Origin: Euonymus europaeus
Taxonomy: Eukaryota > Streptophyta > Magnoliopsida > Celastrales > Celastraceae
DNA length: 64,000 bases
NCBI GenBank assembly: GCA_963580455.1
Contig: OY756972.1
Location: 12,415,001 to 12,479,000 of the forward strand
Direction of reading: 5' to 3'
The notes under the pieces were generated by a model that searched no databases, had not been told where the DNA came from, and was given only the letters and a program-made list of their open reading frames with translations. The stretch's first letter is position 1, and every line of letters begins with the position of its first letter. Positions 36,001-47,470 of the stretch are shown here, in pieces. Both the position numbers and the translations under genes were made by a program.

Positions 36001-38040
36001 CTATGACAAATAAAGAAAATCGTTAAAAGCTCCTCCATAGAGAGAGTTAAGCAACTTCGGACCATCAAAGTTTCTCGGTGTACACTTTTTATTGTTCTTA
36101 TATGTCAAATTTTATGAGTATAAGCTTCATAGATTATTTCGATGCCAAAACACCAACTTTTATGACAAATGGACAAAACCGTTAAAAGCACCTCTATAGA
36201 GAGAGTTGAGCAACTTCGGACAAACAAAGTTCCTCTATGTACACTTTTTATTGTTCTTCTATGTCAAATTTTATGATTATACGCTTCATAGATTATTTCG
36301 ATGCCAAAACACCAACTTTTATGACAAATGGACAAAACCGTTAAAAGCTCCTCCATAGAGAGAGTTGAGCAACTTCGGACCATCAAAGTTCCTCTATGTA
36401 CACTTTTTATTGTTCTTCTACGTAAAATTTTATTAATACAAGCTTCCAAGATTATTTCGATTCCAACACACCAACTTTCTATGACAAATTGATAAAACCG
36501 TTAAAAGCTCCTCCATAGAGAGAGTTGAGCAACTTCGGACCATCAAAGTTGCTCGGTGTACAATTTTTATTGTTCTTATATGTCAAATTTTAAGAGTATA
36601 AGCTTCCTAGATTATTTTGATGCCAAAACACCAACTTTTATATGACAAATGGACAAAACCGCTAAAAGCTCCTCCATAGAGAGAGTTGAGCAACATCGGA
36701 CCATCAAAGTTGCTCGGTGTACACTTTTTATTGTTCTTAAATGTCAAATTTTATGAGTATAAGCTTCATAGATTATTTCGATGCCAAAACACCAACTTTA
36801 TATGGCAAATGGACAAAACCGTTAAAAGCCCATCCATAGAGAGAGTTGAGCAACTTCGGACCATCAAAGTTGCTCGGTGTACAATTTTTATTGTTCTTAT
36901 ATGTCAAATTTTAAGAGTATAAGCTTCCTAGATTTTTTCGATGCAAAAACACCAACTTTCTATGACAAATGGACAAAACCGTTAAAAGCTCCTCCAAAGA
37001 GAGAGTTGAGCAACATCGGACCATCAAAGTTCCTCTATGTACACTTTTTATTGTTCTTCTACGTAAAATTTTATTAATACAAGCTTCCAAGATTATTTCT
37101 ATGCCAAAACACCAACTTTTATATGACAAATGGACAAAACCGCTAAAAGCTCATCCATAGAGAGAGTTGAGCAACATCGGACCGTCAAAGTTGCTCGGTG
37201 TACACTTTTTATTGTTCTTAAATGTCAAATTTTATGAGTATAAGCTTCCTAGATTATTTTGATGCCAAAACACCAACTTTCTATGACAAATGGACAAAAC
37301 CGTTAAAAGCTCCTCCAAAGAGAGAGTTGAGCAACATCGGACCATCAAAGTTCCTCTATGTACACTTTTTATTGTTCTTCTACGTAAAATTTTATTAATA
37401 CAAGCTTCCAAGATTATTTCGATGCCAAAACACCAACTTTTATATGACAAATGGACAAAACCGCTAAAAGCTCATCCATAGAGAGAGTTGAGCAACATCG
37501 GACCATCAAAGTTGCTCGGTGTACACTTTTTATTGTTCTTAAATGTCAAATTTTATGAGTATAAGCTTCATAGATTATTTCGATGCCAAAACACCAACTT
37601 TCTATGGCAAATGGACAAAACCGTTAAAAGCTCATCCATAGAGAGAGTTGAGCAACTTCGGACCATCAAAGTTGCTCGGTGTACAATTTTTATTGTTCTT
37701 ATATGTCAAATTTTAAGAGTATAAGCTTCCTAGATTATTCCGATGCCAAAACACCAACTTTCTATGACAAATGGATAAAACCGTTAAAAGCTCCTCCATA
37801 GAGAGAGTTAAGCAACTTCGGACCATTGAAGTTGCTCGGTGTAGAATTTTTATTGTTCTTATATGTCAAATTTTAAGAGTATAAGCTTCCTAGATTATTT
37901 CGATGCCAAAACACCAACTTTCTATGACAAATGGACAAAACCGTTAAAAGCTCCTCCATAGAGAGAGTTGAGCAACTTCGGACCATCAAATTTGCTCGGT
38001 GTACACTTTTTATTGTTCTTATATGTCAAATTTTATGAGT

Positions 38041-38130
38041 ATAAGCTTCGTAGATTATTTCGATGCCAAAACACCAACTTTTATGACAAATAAAGAAAAT
38101 CGTTAAAAGCTCCTCCATAGAGAGAGTTAA
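38041..38130. repeat. Hybrid E/A' monomer at the HOR boundary
   Basis: GCTTCGTAGATT and CACCAACTTTTATGAC (type E) run directly into AAATAAAGAAAATCG (type A'). The switch lies within TATGACAAAT near 38,083-38,092. The same hybrid is at 44,597-44,660. It is the seam between successive 6,556-bp units. Confidence 0.88.
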
Positions 38131-41100
38131 GCAACTTCGAACCATCAAAGTTTCTCGGTGTACACTTTTTATTGTTCTTATATGTCAAATTTTATGAGTA
38201 TAAGCTTCATAGATTATTTCGATGCCAAAACACCAACTTTTATGACAAATGGACAAAACCGTTAAAAGCACCTCTATAGAGAGAGTTGAGCAACTTCGGA
38301 CAAACAAAGTTCCTCTATGTACACTTTTTATTGTTCTTCTATGTCAAATTTTATGATTATACGCTTCATAGATTATTTCGATGCCAAAACACCAACTTTT
38401 ATGACAAATGGACAAAACCGTTAAAAGCTCCTCCATAGAGAGAGTTGAGCAACATCGGACCATCAAAGTTGCTCGGTGTACACTTTTTATTGTTCTTAAA
38501 TGTCAAATTTTAAGAGTATAAGCTTCCTAGATTATTCCGATGCCAAAACACCAACTTTCTATGACAAATGGACAAAACCGTTAAAAGCTCCTCCATAGAG
38601 AGAGTTGAGCAACTTCGGACCATTGAAGTTGCTCGGTGTACAATTTTTATTGTTCTTATATGTCAAATTTTAAGAGTATAAGCTTCCTAGATTATTTTGA
38701 TGCCAAAACACCGACTTTTATATGACAAATGGACAAAACCGCTAAAAGCTCCTCCATAGAGAGAGTTGAGCAACATCGGACCATCAAAGTTGCTCGGTGT
38801 ACACTTTTTATTGTTCTTAAATGTCAAATTTTATGAGTATAAGCTTCATAGATTATTTCGATGCCAAAACACCAACTTTTATGACAAATGGACAAAACCG
38901 TTAAAAGCTTCTCCATAGAGAGAGTTGAGCAACTTCGGACCATCAAAGTTCCTCTATGTACACTTTTTATTGTTCTTCTACATAAAATTTTATTAATACA
39001 AGCTTCCAAGATTATTTCGATTCCAACACACCAACTTTCTATGAAAAATGGATAAAACCGTTAAAAGCTCCTCCATAGAGAGAGTTGAGCAACTTCGGAC
39101 CATCAAAGTTGCTCGGTGTACAATTTTTATTGTTCTTATATGTCAAATTTTAAGAGTATAAGCTTCCTAGATTATTCCGATGCCAAAACACCAACTTTCT
39201 ATGACAAATGGATAAAACCGTTAAAAGCTCCTCCATAGAGAGAGTTGAGCAACTTCGGACCATAGAAGTTGCTCGGTGTAGAATTTTTATTGTTCTTATA
39301 TGTCAAATTTTAAGAGTATAAGCTTCCTAGATTATTTCGATGCCAAAACACCAACTTTCTATGACAAATGGACAAAACCGTTAAAAGCTCCTCCATAGAG
39401 AGAGTTGAGCAACTTCGGACCATCAAATTTGCTCGGTGTACACTTTTTATTGTTCTTATATGTCAAATTTTATGAGTATAAGCTTCGTAGATTATTTCGA
39501 TGCCAAAACACCAACTTTTATGACAAATGGACAAAACCGCTAAAAGCTTCTCCATAGAGGGAGTTGAGCAACTTTGGACCATCAAAGTTCCTCTATGTAA
39601 ATTTTTATTGTTCTTCTATGTAAAATTTTATTAATACAAGCTTCCAAGATTATTTCGATTCCAAAACTCCAACTTTCTATGATAAATGGATAAAACCGTT
39701 AAAAGTTCTTCCATAGAGAGAGTTGAGTAACTTCGGACCATCAAAGTTGCTCGGTGTACAATTTTTATTGTTCTTATATGTCTAATTTTAAGAGTATAAG
39801 CTTCCTAGATTATTTCGATGCCAAAACACCAACTTTTATATGACAAATGGACAAAACCGCTAAAAGCTCCTCCATAGAGAGAGTTGAGCAACATCGGACC
39901 ATCAAAGTTGCTCGGTGTACACTTTTTATTGTTCTTAAATGTCAAATTTTATGAGTATGAGCTTCATAGATTATTTCGATGCCAAAACACCAACTTTCTA
40001 TGGCAAATGGACAAAACCGTTAAAAGCTCATCCATAGAGAGAGTTGAGCAACTTCGGACTATCAAAGTTGCTCGGTGTACAATTTTTATTGTTCTTATAT
40101 GTCAAATTTTAAGAGTATAAGCTTCCTAGATTTTTTCGATGCAAAAACACCAACTTTCTATGACAAATAAAGAAAATCGTTAAAAGCTCCTCCATAGAGA
40201 GAGTTAAGCAACTTCGAACCATCAAAGTTTCTCGGTGTACACTTTTTATTGTTCTTATATGTCAAATTTTATGAGTATAAGCTTCATAGATTATTTCGAT
40301 GCCAAAACACCAACTTTTATGACAAATGGACAAAACCGTTAAAAGCACCTCTATAGAGAGAGTTGAGCAACTTCGGACAAACAAAGTTCCTCTATGTACA
40401 CTTTTTATTGTTCTTCTATGTCAAATTTTATGATTATACGCTTCATAGATTATTTCGATGCCAAAACACCAACTTTTATGACAAATGGACAAAACCGTTA
40501 AAAGCTCCTCCATAGAGAGAGTTGAGCAACATCGGACCATCAAAGTTGCTCGGTGTACACTTTTTATTGTTCTTAAATGTCAAATTTTAAGAGTATAAGC
40601 TTCCTAGATTATTCCGATGACAAAACACCAACTTTCTATGACAAATGGACAAAACCGTTAAAAGCTCCTCCATAGAGAGAGTTGAGCAACTTCGGACCAT
40701 TGAAGTTGCTCGGTGTACAATTTTTATTGTTCTTATATGTCAAATTTTAAGAGTATAAGCTTCCTAGATTATTTTGATGCCAAAACACCGACTTTTATAT
40801 GACAAATGGACAAAACCGCTAAAAGCTCCTCCATAGAGAGAGTTGAGCAACATCGGACCATCAAAGTTGCTCGGTGTACACTTTTTATTGTTCTTAAATG
40901 TCAAATTTTATGAGTATAAGCTTCATAGATTATTTCGATGCCAAAACACCAACTTTCTATGGCAAATGGACAAAACCGTTAAAAGCTCATCCATAGAGAG
41001 AGTTGAGCAACTTCGGACCATCAAAGTTGCTCGGTGTACAATTTTTATTGTTCTTATATGTCAAATTTTAAGAGTATAAGCTTCCTAGATTTTTTCGATG

Positions 41101-44100
41101 CAAAAACACCAACTTTCTATGACAAATGGACAAAACCGTTAAAAGCTCCTCCAAAGAGAGAGTTGAGCAACATCGGACCATCAAAGTTCCTGTATGTACA
41201 CTTTTTATTGTTCTTCTACGTAAAATTTTATTAATACAAGCTTCCAAGATTATTTCGATGCCAAAACACCAACTTTTATATGACAAATGGACAAAACCGC
41301 TAAAAGCTCATCCATAGAGAGAGTTGAGCAACATCGGACCATCAAAGTTGCTCGGTGTACACTTTTTATTGTTCTTAAATGTCAAATTTTATGAGTATAA
41401 GCTTCATAGATTATTTCGATGCCAAAACACCAACTTTCTATGGCAAATGGACAAAACCGTTAAAAGCTCATCCATAGAGAGAGTTGAGCAACTTCGGACC
41501 ATCAAAGTTGCTCGGTGTACAATTTTTATTGTTCTTATATGTCAAATTTTAAGAGTATAAGCTTCCTAGATTATTCCGATGCCAAAACACCAACTTTCTA
41601 TGACAAATGGATAAAACCGTTAAAAGCTCCTCCATAGAGAGAGTTGAGCAACTTCGGACCATTGAAGTTGCTCGGTGTAGAATTTTTATTGTTCTTATAT
41701 GTCAAATTTTAAGAGTATAAGCTTCCTAGATTATTTCGATGCCAAAACACCAACTTTCTATGACAAATGGACAAAACCGTTAAAAGCTCCTCCATAGAGA
41801 GAGTTGAGCAACTTCGGACCATCAAATTTGCTCGGTGTACACTTTTTATTGTTCTTATATGTCAAATTTTATGAGTATAAGCTTCGTAGATTATTTCGAT
41901 GCCAAAACACCAACTTTTATGACAAATGGACAAAACCGCTAAAAGCTTCTCCATAGAGGGAGTTGAGCAACTTCGGACCATCAAAGTTCCTCTATGTAAA
42001 TTTTTATTGTTCTTCTACGTAAAATTTTATTAATACAAGCTTCCAAGATTATTTCGATTCCAAAACTCCAACTTTCTATGATAAATGGATAAAACCGTTA
42101 AAAGTTCTTCCATAGAGAGAGTTGAGTAACTTCGGACCATCAAAGTTGCTCGGTGTACAATTTTTATTGTTCTTATATGTCTAATTTTAAGAGTATAAGC
42201 TCCCTAGATTATTTCGATGCCAAAACACCAACTTTTATATGACAAATGGACAAAACCGCTAAAAGCTCCTCCATAGAGAGAGTTGAGCAACATCGGACCA
42301 TCAAAGTTGCTCGGTGTACACTTTTTATTGTTCTTAAATGTCAAATTTTATGAGTATAAGCTTCATAGATTATTTCGATGCCAAAACACCAACTTTCTAT
42401 GGCAAATGGACAAAACCGTTAAAAGCTCATCCATAGAGAGAGTTGAGCAACTTCGGACCATCAAAGTTGCTCGGTGTACAATTTTTATTGTTCTTATATG
42501 TCAAATTTTAAGAGTATAAGCTTCCTAGATTTTTTCGATGCAAAAACACCAACTTTCTATGACAAATAAAGAAAATCGTTAAAAGCTCCTCCATAGAGAG
42601 AGTTAAGCAACTTCGGACCATCAAAGTTTCTCGGTGTACACTTTTTATTGTTCTTATATGTCAAATTTTATGAGTATAAGCTTCATAGATTATTTCGATG
42701 CCAAAACACCAACTTTTATGACAAATGGACAAAACCGTTAAAAGCACCTCTATAGAGAGAGTTGAGCAACTTCGGACAAACAAAGTTCCTCTATGTACAC
42801 TTTTTATTGTTCTTCTATGTCAAATTTTATGATTATACGCTTCATAGATTATTTCGATGCCAAAACACCAACTTTTATGACAAATGGACAAAACCGTTAA
42901 AAGCTCCTCCATAGAGAGAGTTGAGCAACTTCGGACCATCAAAGTTCCTCTATGTACACTTTTTATTGTTCTTCTACGTAAAATTTTATTAATACAAGCT
43001 TCCAAGATTATTTCGATTCCAACACACCAACTTTCTATGACAAATTGATAAAACCGTTAAAAGCTCCTCCATAGAGAGAGTTGAGCAACTTCGGACCATC
43101 AAAGTTGCTCGGTGTACAATTTTTATTGTTCTTATATGTCAAATTTTAAGAGTATAAGCTTCCTAGATTATTTTGATGCCAAAACACCAACTTTTATATG
43201 ACAAATGGACAAAACCGCTAAAAGCTCCTCCATAGAGAGAGTTGAGCAACATCGGACCATCAAAGTTGCTCGGTGTACACTTTTTATTGTTCTTAAATGT
43301 CAAATTTTATGAGTATAAGCTTCATAGATTATTTCGATGCCAAAACACCAACTTTATATGGCAAATGGACAAAACCGTTAAAAGCCCATCCATAGAGAGA
43401 GTTGAGCAACTTCGGACCATCAAAGTTGCTCGGTGTACAATTTTTATTGTTCTTATATGTCAAATTTTAAGAGTATAAGCTTCCTAGATTTTTTCGATGC
43501 AAAAACACCAACTTTCTATGACAAATGGACAAAACCGTTAAAAGCTCCTCCAAAGAGAGAGTTGAGCAACATCGGACCATCAAAGTTCCTCTATGTACAC
43601 TTTTTATTGTTCTTCTACGTAAAATTTTATTAATACAAGCTTCCAAGATTATTTCTATGCCAAAACACCAACTTTTATATGACAAATGGACAAAACCGCT
43701 AAAAGCTCATCCATAGAGAGAGTTGAGCAACATCGGACCGTCAAAGTTGCTCGGTGTACACTTTTTATTGTTCTTAAATGTCAAATTTTATGAGTATAAG
43801 CTTCCTAGATTATTTTGATGCCAAAACACCAACTTTCTATGACAAATGGACAAAACCGTTAAAAGCTCCTCCAAAGAGAGAGTTGAGCAACATCGGACCA
43901 TCAAAGTTCCTCTATGTACACTTTTTATTGTTCTTCTACGTAAAATTTTATTAATACAAGCTTCCAAGATTATTTCGATGCCAAAACACCAACTTTTATA
44001 TGACAAATGGACAAAACCGCTAAAAGCTCATCCATAGAGAGAGTTGAGCAACATCGGACCATCAAAGTTGCTCGGTGTACACTTTTTATTGTTCTTAAAT

Positions 44101-44638
44101 GTCAAATTTTATGAGTATAAGCTTCATAGATTATTTCGATGCCAAAACACCAACTTTCTATGGCAAATGGACAAAACCGTTAAAAGCTCATCCATAGAGA
44201 GAGTTGAGCAACTTCGGACCATCAAAGTTGCTCGGTGTACAATTTTTATTGTTCTTATATGTCAAATTTTAAGAGTATAAGCTTCCTAGATTATTCCGAT
44301 GCCAAAACACCAACTTTCTATGACAAATGGATAAAACCGTTAAAAGCTCCTCCATAGAGAGAGTTAAGCAACTTCGGACCATTGAAGTTGCTCGGTGTAG
44401 AATTTTTATTGTTCTTATATGTCAAATTTTAAGAGTATAAGCTTCCTAGATTATTTCGATGCCAAAACACCAACTTTCTATGACAAATGGACAAAACCGT
44501 TAAAAGCTCCTCCATAGAGAGAGTTGAGCAACTTCGGACCATCAAATTTGCTCGGTGTACACTTTTTATTGTTCTTATATGTCAAATTTTATGAGTATAA
44601 GCTTCGTAGATTATTTCGATGCCAAAACACCAACTTTT
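38083..44638. repeat. 41-monomer HOR, copy 2 (6,556 bp)
   Basis: Nearly identical to copy 1. The only substitutions I noticed are CCAGTT versus CCAACT (33,597-33,598 in copy 1) and CGGACTATC at 40,060 (CGGACCATC at 33,504). It begins inside a hybrid monomer whose left half is type E (GCTTCGTAGATT) and right half type A' (GACAAATAAAGAAAATCG). The same hybrid occurs at the start of copy 3. Confidence 0.93.
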
Positions 44639-47470
44639 ATGACAAATAAAGAAAATCGTTAAAAGCTCCTCCATAGAGAGAGTTAAGCAACTTCGAACCA
44701 TCAAAGTTTCTCGGTGTACACTTTTTATTGTTCTTATATGTCAAATTTTATGAGTATAAGCTTCATAGATTATTTCGATGCCAAAACACCAACTTTTATG
44801 ACAAATGGACAAAACCGTTAAAAGCACCTCTATAGAGAGAGTTGAGCAACTTCGGACAAACAAAGTTCCTCTATGTACACTTTTTATTGTTCTTCTATGT
44901 CAAATTTTATGATTATACGCTTCATAGATTATTTTGATGCCAAAACACCAACTTTTATGACAAATGGACAAAACCGTTAAAAGCTCCTCCATAGAGAGAG
45001 TTGAGCAACATCGGACCATCAAAGTTGCTCGGTGTACACTTTTTATTGTTCTTAAATGTCAAATTTTAAGAGTATAAGCTTCCTAGATTATTCCGATGAC
45101 AAAACACCAACTTTCTATGACAAATGGACAAAACCGTTAAAAGCTCCTCCATAGAGAGAGTTGAGCAACTTCGGACCATTGAAGTTGCTCGGTGTACAAT
45201 TTTTATTGTTCTTATATGTCAAATTTTAAGAGTATAAGCTTCCTAGATTATTTTGATGCCAAAACACCGACTTTTATATGACAAATGGACAAAACCGCTA
45301 AAAGCTCCTCCATAGAGAGAGTTGAGCAACATCGGACCATCAAAGTTGCTCGGTGTACACTTTTTATTGTTCTTAAATGTCAAATTTTATGAGTATAAGC
45401 TTCATAGATTATTTCGATGCCAAAACACCAACTTTCTATGGCAAATGGACAAAACCGTTAAAAGCTCATCCATAGAGAGAGTTGAGCAACTTCGGACCAT
45501 CAAAGTTGCTCGGTGTACAATTTTTATTGTTCTTATATGTCAAATTTTAAGAGTATAAGCTTCCTAGATTTTTTCGATGCAAAAACACCAACTTTCTATG
45601 ACAAATGGACAAAACCGTTAAAAGCTCCTCCAAAGAGAGAGTTGAGCAACATCGGACCATCAAAGTTCCTGTATGTACACTTTTTATTGTTCTTCTACGT
45701 AAAATTTTATTAATACAAGCTTCCAAGATTATTTCGATGCCAAAACACCAACTTTTATATGACAAATGGACAAAACCGCTAAAAGCTCATCCATAGAGAG
45801 AGTTGAGCAACATCGGACCATCAAAGTTGCTCGGTGTACACTTTTTATTGTTCTTAAATGTCAAATTTTATGAGTATAAGCTTCATAGATTATTTCGATG
45901 CCAAAACACCAACTTTCTATGGCAAATGGACAAAACCGTTAAAAGCTCATCCATAGAGAGAGTTGAGCAACTTCGGACCATCAAAGTTGCTCGGTGTACA
46001 ATTTTTATTGTTCTTATATGTCAAATTTTAAGAGTATAAGCTTCCTAGATTATTCCGATGCCAAAACACCAACTTTCTATGACAAATGGATAAAACCGTT
46101 AAAAGCTCCTCCATAGAGAGAGTTGAGCAACTTCGGACCATTGAAGTTGCTCGGTGTAGAATTTTTATTGTTCTTATATGTCAAATTTTAAGAGTATAAG
46201 CTTCCTAGATTATTTCGATGCCAAAACACCAACTTTCTATGACAAATGGACAAAACCGTTAAAAGCTCCTCCATAGAGAGAGTTGAGCAAGCTCGGACCA
46301 TCAAAGTTCCTCTATGTAAATTTTTATTGTTCTTCTACGTAAAATTTTATTAATACAAGCTTCCAAGATTATTTCGATTCCAAAACTCCAACTTTCTATG
46401 ATAAATGGATAAAACCGTTAAAAGTTCTTCCATAGAGAGAGTTGAGTAACTTCGGACCATCAAAGTTGCTCGGTGTACAATTTTTATTGTTCTTATATGT
46501 CTAATTTTAAGAGTATAAGCTCCCTAGATTATTTCGATGCCAAAACACCAACTTTTATATGACAAATGGACAAAACCGCTAAAAGCTCCTCCATAGAGAG
46601 AGTTGAGCAACATCGGACCATCAAAGTTGCTCGGTGTACACTTTTTATTGTTCTTAAATGTCAAATTTTATGAGTATAAGCTTCATAGATTATTTCGATG
46701 CCAAAACACCAACTTTCTATGGCAAATGGACAAAACCGTTAAAAGCTCATCCATAGAGAGAGTTGAGCAACTTCGGACCATCAAAGTTGCTCGGTGTACA
46801 ATTTTTATTGTTCTTATATGTCAAATTTTAAGAGTATAAGCTTCCTAGATTTTTTCGATGCAAAAACACCAACTTTCTATGACAAATAAAGAAAATCGTT
46901 AAAAGCTCCTCCATAGAGAGAGTTAAGCAACTTCGGACCATCAAAGTTTCTCGGTGTACACTTTTTATTGTTCTTATATGTCAAATTTTATGAGTATAAG
47001 CTTCATAGATTATTTCGATGCCAAAACACCAACTTTTATGACAAATGGACAAAACCGTTAAAAGCACCTCTATAGAGAGAGTTGAGCAACTTCGGACAAA
47101 CAAAGTTCCTCTATGTACACTTTTTATTGTTCTTCTATGTCAAATTTTATGATTATACGCTTCATAGATTATTTCGATGCCAAAACACCAACTTTTATGA
47201 CAAATGGACAAAACCGTTAAAAGCTCCTCCATAGAGAGAGTTGAGCAACTTCGGACCATCAAAGTTCCTCTATGTACACTTTTTATTGTTCTTCTACGTA
47301 AAATTTTATTAATACAAGCTTCCAAGATTATTTCGATTCCAACACACCAACTTTCTATGACAAATTGATAAAACCGTTAAAAGCTCCTCCATAGAGAGAG
47401 TTGAGCAACTTCGGACCATCAAAGTTGCTCGGTGTACAATTTTTATTGTTCTTATATGTCAAATTTTAAG
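44639..47470. repeat. 41-monomer HOR, copy 3, shortened by whole monomers
   Basis: It starts with the same E/A' hybrid monomer as copy 2. Relative to copy 1 the offset is 13,112 bp at the start, 11,035 bp at 45,322-46,039 and 10,876 bp at 46,603-47,325. It is 10,234 bp from 47,466 on. The steps are losses of 2,077, 159 and 642 bp, that is 13, 1 and 4 monomers. The variant CGATGACAAAACACC near 45,100 identifies the retained 13-mer as the second one (34,064 in copy 1). Confidence 0.9.
46285..46296. repeat. One-monomer deletion scar
   Basis: Copy 3 reads GAGCAAGCTCGGACC where other copies read GAGCAACTTCGGACC, and the type E monomer present at 35,270-35,428 in copy 1 is missing just here. The two changed bases beside the missing 159 bp suggest a small repair or mismatch tract at the join. 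Confidence 0.75.

Larger units (their letters stand above)
31527..38082. repeat. 41-monomer HOR, copy 1 (6,556 bp)
   Basis: 6,556 bp is 41 monomers at 159.9 bp. Positions throughout this segment match positions 6,556 bp downstream, for example 32268/38824, 33328/39884, 34287/40843, 35727/42283, 36686/43242 and 37488/44044. The left edge is set where TTTCTATGACAAATAAAG here contrasts with TTTTATGACAAATAAAG at the start of copy 2. Inside, a 13-monomer (2,077-bp) sub-repeat relates about 31.07-32.31 kb to 33.15-34.39 kb. Confidence 0.93.

Noticed and set aside
31527..44638. Assembly artefact as the sole explanation of the 6,556-bp duplication
   Set aside because: A few private substitutions separate the copies, and a third, rearranged copy with the same seam follows. 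A real tandem HOR is more likely, but read evidence would be needed to exclude an artefact.
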